Shown here: one piece after another, positions 61,715 to 64,000 of the stretch
How the letters are laid out: each line of letters begins with the position of its first letter
How positions within the stretch are numbered: position 1 is the stretch's first letter
Source: Antedon mediterranea
Lineage: Eukaryota > Echinodermata > Crinoidea > Comatulida > Antedonidae
Reading direction: 5' to 3'
DNA: 64,000 nucleotides
Assembly: GCF_964355755.1 (NCBI RefSeq)
Contig: NC_092676.1
Location: forward strand, 8,104,288 to 8,168,287
The notes under the pieces: generated by a model
Seen by the model: only the letters and a program-made list of their open reading frames with translations
The model's database searches: none
Told to the model about the DNA's origin: nothing
Program-made: the position numbers and the translations under genes

Positions 61715-62181
61715 TAGGGAGGTTTCGCAACCTTACGAATACGATAACGAAAACGGATACGTCACACATTTGTGAAACTTTTCGTAAATCACCAGTCATA
61801 TTCGTAACTACAAAACGAGTATAGTTTTTGATCTATTTTGCACATTTTTCATTTGAATCAGGAATGATTCATGACTATAATATAATTATACCCTTATTGA
61901 AAGTCATTTACTAAAGTAATTTACTAAAATGCCAGGTCAATTTAGATAAATAGCAGTTTTTAAAGTCTTCACTCGCTTTGATGTTACGCTAGGCCTAGGC
62001 AGCAAAGCACCAAGCAACACGTGCACTGCGCTTCGCTCAAATTTACCGCAGTCATATTTTGGACGCGCCTCGATATTTCGTTGCCATGCGAAACAGATTT
62101 TTACTGGCTTACGAAAACGAATACGTGTGCGTGACGTATCCGTTGTCGTTATCGTATTCGTAAGGTTGCGAAACCTCCCTA
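61715..62181. repeat. inverted-repeat element, family G
   Basis: 'tagggaggtttcgcaacctt' is mirrored by 'aaggttgcgaaacctcccta', and the arms go on with 'acgaatacgataacg' and 'gatacgtca' for about 60 bp. The inside has no coding frame. Target duplication is not clear. Confidence 0.85.
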
Positions 62182-62611
62182 TTGATAGGTTAAAATGATA
62201 TAAATAGAAAGATTAAATGTAAATAATAGTCATTTATGAACATATTATTTTTGTGAAACAAGATTTAAGAATCACCACAACATGTGAATTCTGTTTAATA
62301 ACATTTAAATGAATAAACTATAAATAGCATTATTTAGAATTAATGAACAGTGACATATTGGCAAAAAAAGTGTTTGTTAACTGGAATATATTTGTAATCA
62401 CAATTTAAGCAACATTATTGTAAGATAATTTTAGCGCCAACATTCTGAACATACAAGACTAGAGACAACAGACAAAGAAGCTAAGCAGTATAGGCTACCA
62501 AGTGAAGTAAAAACAAAATACTCAAAACATACAAAAATTCTTGTAGGCCTACTGTAAAAAGGGATTATTTTTTATTTTCCGATAAAACTTGTTAGTATGC
62601 CTCTCGATAAT

Positions 62612-62835
62612 AGTGGAGTTGTGGCTTGGTGGTTATGATGCTTGGCTATCACTCCAATGGTCCTGGGTTCAAGTCCCGTCACATGTCAGGATTTTTCTAA
62701 GGACAAAATTACAACTCCACTCCCAAAGACTTGTAATAAGACTTTGTTTATGTAAAGCATCTTGTGTATATGTTTGTCGTGTGAACCTCTGAGGGTCCCT
62801 AATGATCAGCAATTGCTGGATGGATCAACCTTATT
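62612..62835 (+). repeat. SINE S3 with tRNA-derived head
   Basis: A-box-like 'TGGCTTGGTGGTTATGATGC' and B-box 'GGGTTCAAGTCCC' open the element. The 3' part has 'gagggtccctaatgatcagc' and 'gctggatggatca', which recur at 5590-5640. Confidence 0.75.
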
Positions 62836-62839
62836 AAAT

Positions 62840-64000
62840 ATGATAAACAGAAATATATGCGCATTATAGAGCAATATTATCGCATAATAATTGACATTTT
62901 CAAATCACTATAAGCATTTTTTATCCAAAAATTTGAAAAATTTCGACCCTTTTACTTATCTACATAATTAGTTACTATGACATTATAAGGTAATGGTAAC
63001 GCAATAATATGCGCATATATGGCAATATTATCGCATAATAATTGATTTTTAAATATTTTAAAAATAGTTTGTCATTTTTTTCGAAAATATTCCTGTACTA
63101 GTAGGCCTATAGTGGTTTTTACAAATATTTGTTGACATAACTGGTTATTATCTCATACTTCAATACCAAATTTACTATATCATAATTTGACATGCGTAGA
63201 ACACGTTATGTGCGTCTGCGCATGTCAAAATATATATTATTGAGGTAACATACGTAGAACACGTTATGTGCGTCTGCGCATGTTACCTCAATAATATATA
63301 TTTTGAAAAGTCGATATTTTGTCAATTTTCGAAAAAATCCTGTACTGCAGTACAGTGATATTTATGGAAAAATAACAAAATTTCGACCGTTTTATTTTTT
63401 GATATAACTGGTTACAATAATATCATTATCACATAATGTGTTATGCGCATATTATTTCAATAAATATTTAGAAAAGTCGATATTTTTTTAATTTTCGAAA
63501 AAAAACCTGTACTTTAGTACAGGAATTTTTACGGAAAATAACCAAATGTTGACCATTTTTTTCTCTACATAACTGGTTACTCTATCATAATGTGACATGC
63601 AAGAACGCACATAACATGTTCTACGCATTTTACCTCAATATATATTTTTAAGAAGTCGATAATTGTCCATTTTTGGAAAAAAATCCCTTACAGAGATTCT
63701 TACGAAAAATTACAACCCTTATTTTCTTGCTATAACTAGTTACTATATCACAGTTTGACATGCGCAAGCGCACAGAATATGTGCTGCGCATGTTACCTCA
63801 ATACGAACTTTTTAAATTCATTTTTTCCTAAAATTGGCCAATGTCTACACTTTTATTTTTCGACATAACTGGTTACTATATCATAATTTGACATGCGCAG
63901 ACGCACAGCACATGTTCTACGCATGTTAACTTAATATATATTTTGAAATGTCTACCCTTTTATTTTTTCGACTGGTTACGGTGAGTCTATAAAGCAGAAG
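62840..64000. repeat. satellite with nested palindromes, runs off the window
   Basis: Units of roughly 110-260 bp, most near 165-180, share 'aaaagtcgatattttt', 'ttttcgaaaaaa.cctgtac', 'ttcgaccnttttatttt', 'ataactggttactatatcat' and a palindrome such as 'gacatgcgcagacgcacag' closing with 'cgcatgt'. At 63190-63305 the palindrome is doubled head to head. The array goes on past the right edge. Confidence 0.85.

Overview
The window is nuclear DNA from an animal: it is AT-rich, the genes are split by GT/AG introns, and short interspersed repeats are dense. The gene content (calumenin, TFIIH p62, pitchfork, a neuropeptide precursor with two amidated peptides ending in Pro-Phe) and the many TAGGCCTA words suggest a marine deuterostome invertebrate, most likely an echinoderm. 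That assignment is inference; no ribosomal or mitochondrial marker is present. Exons were joined by hand from reading frames and splice sites, so boundaries are predictions, but phases close in every gene described.

Layout. 1-9637 is repeat-rich and probably holds non-coding 5' exons of gene 1. Gene 1 (9678-15205, +) is a five-exon pectinacetylesterase/Notum-family protein with an N-terminal membrane anchor and a damaged catalytic triad. 17036-20275 carries three copies of one inverted-repeat element around the end of gene 2 (19572-21308, -), an unrecognised 184-189 residue protein with a coiled coil. 22420-24163 is a 1.7 kb terminal-inverted-repeat element with a 5-bp target duplication. Gene 3 (25732-31504, +) is calumenin. 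Gene 4 (33509-35894, -) is pitchfork (PIFO/CIMAP3), with a consensus RFX X-box 128 bp upstream of its start codon. Gene 5 (37235-46879, +) is GTF2H1 (TFIIH p62) in eleven coding exons, divergent from gene 4. 46880-59994 has no recognisable gene apart from a possible upstream exon of gene 6; it holds satellites, MITEs and a LINE fragment. Gene 6 (60014-60966, +) is a neuropeptide precursor, best matched to the echinoderm kisspeptin type. The right edge (about 62840-64000) is a satellite with nested palindromes.

The genes do not form a pathway. The best leads are the probable pseudoenzyme of gene 1, the peptide precursor of gene 6, the X-box of gene 4, and the repeats: one palindromic MITE family occurs about 14 times, another element is nested inside a third, and two elements keep readable target-site duplications. 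I found no CRISPR, rRNA gene, intact tRNA gene or multi-gene novel system.
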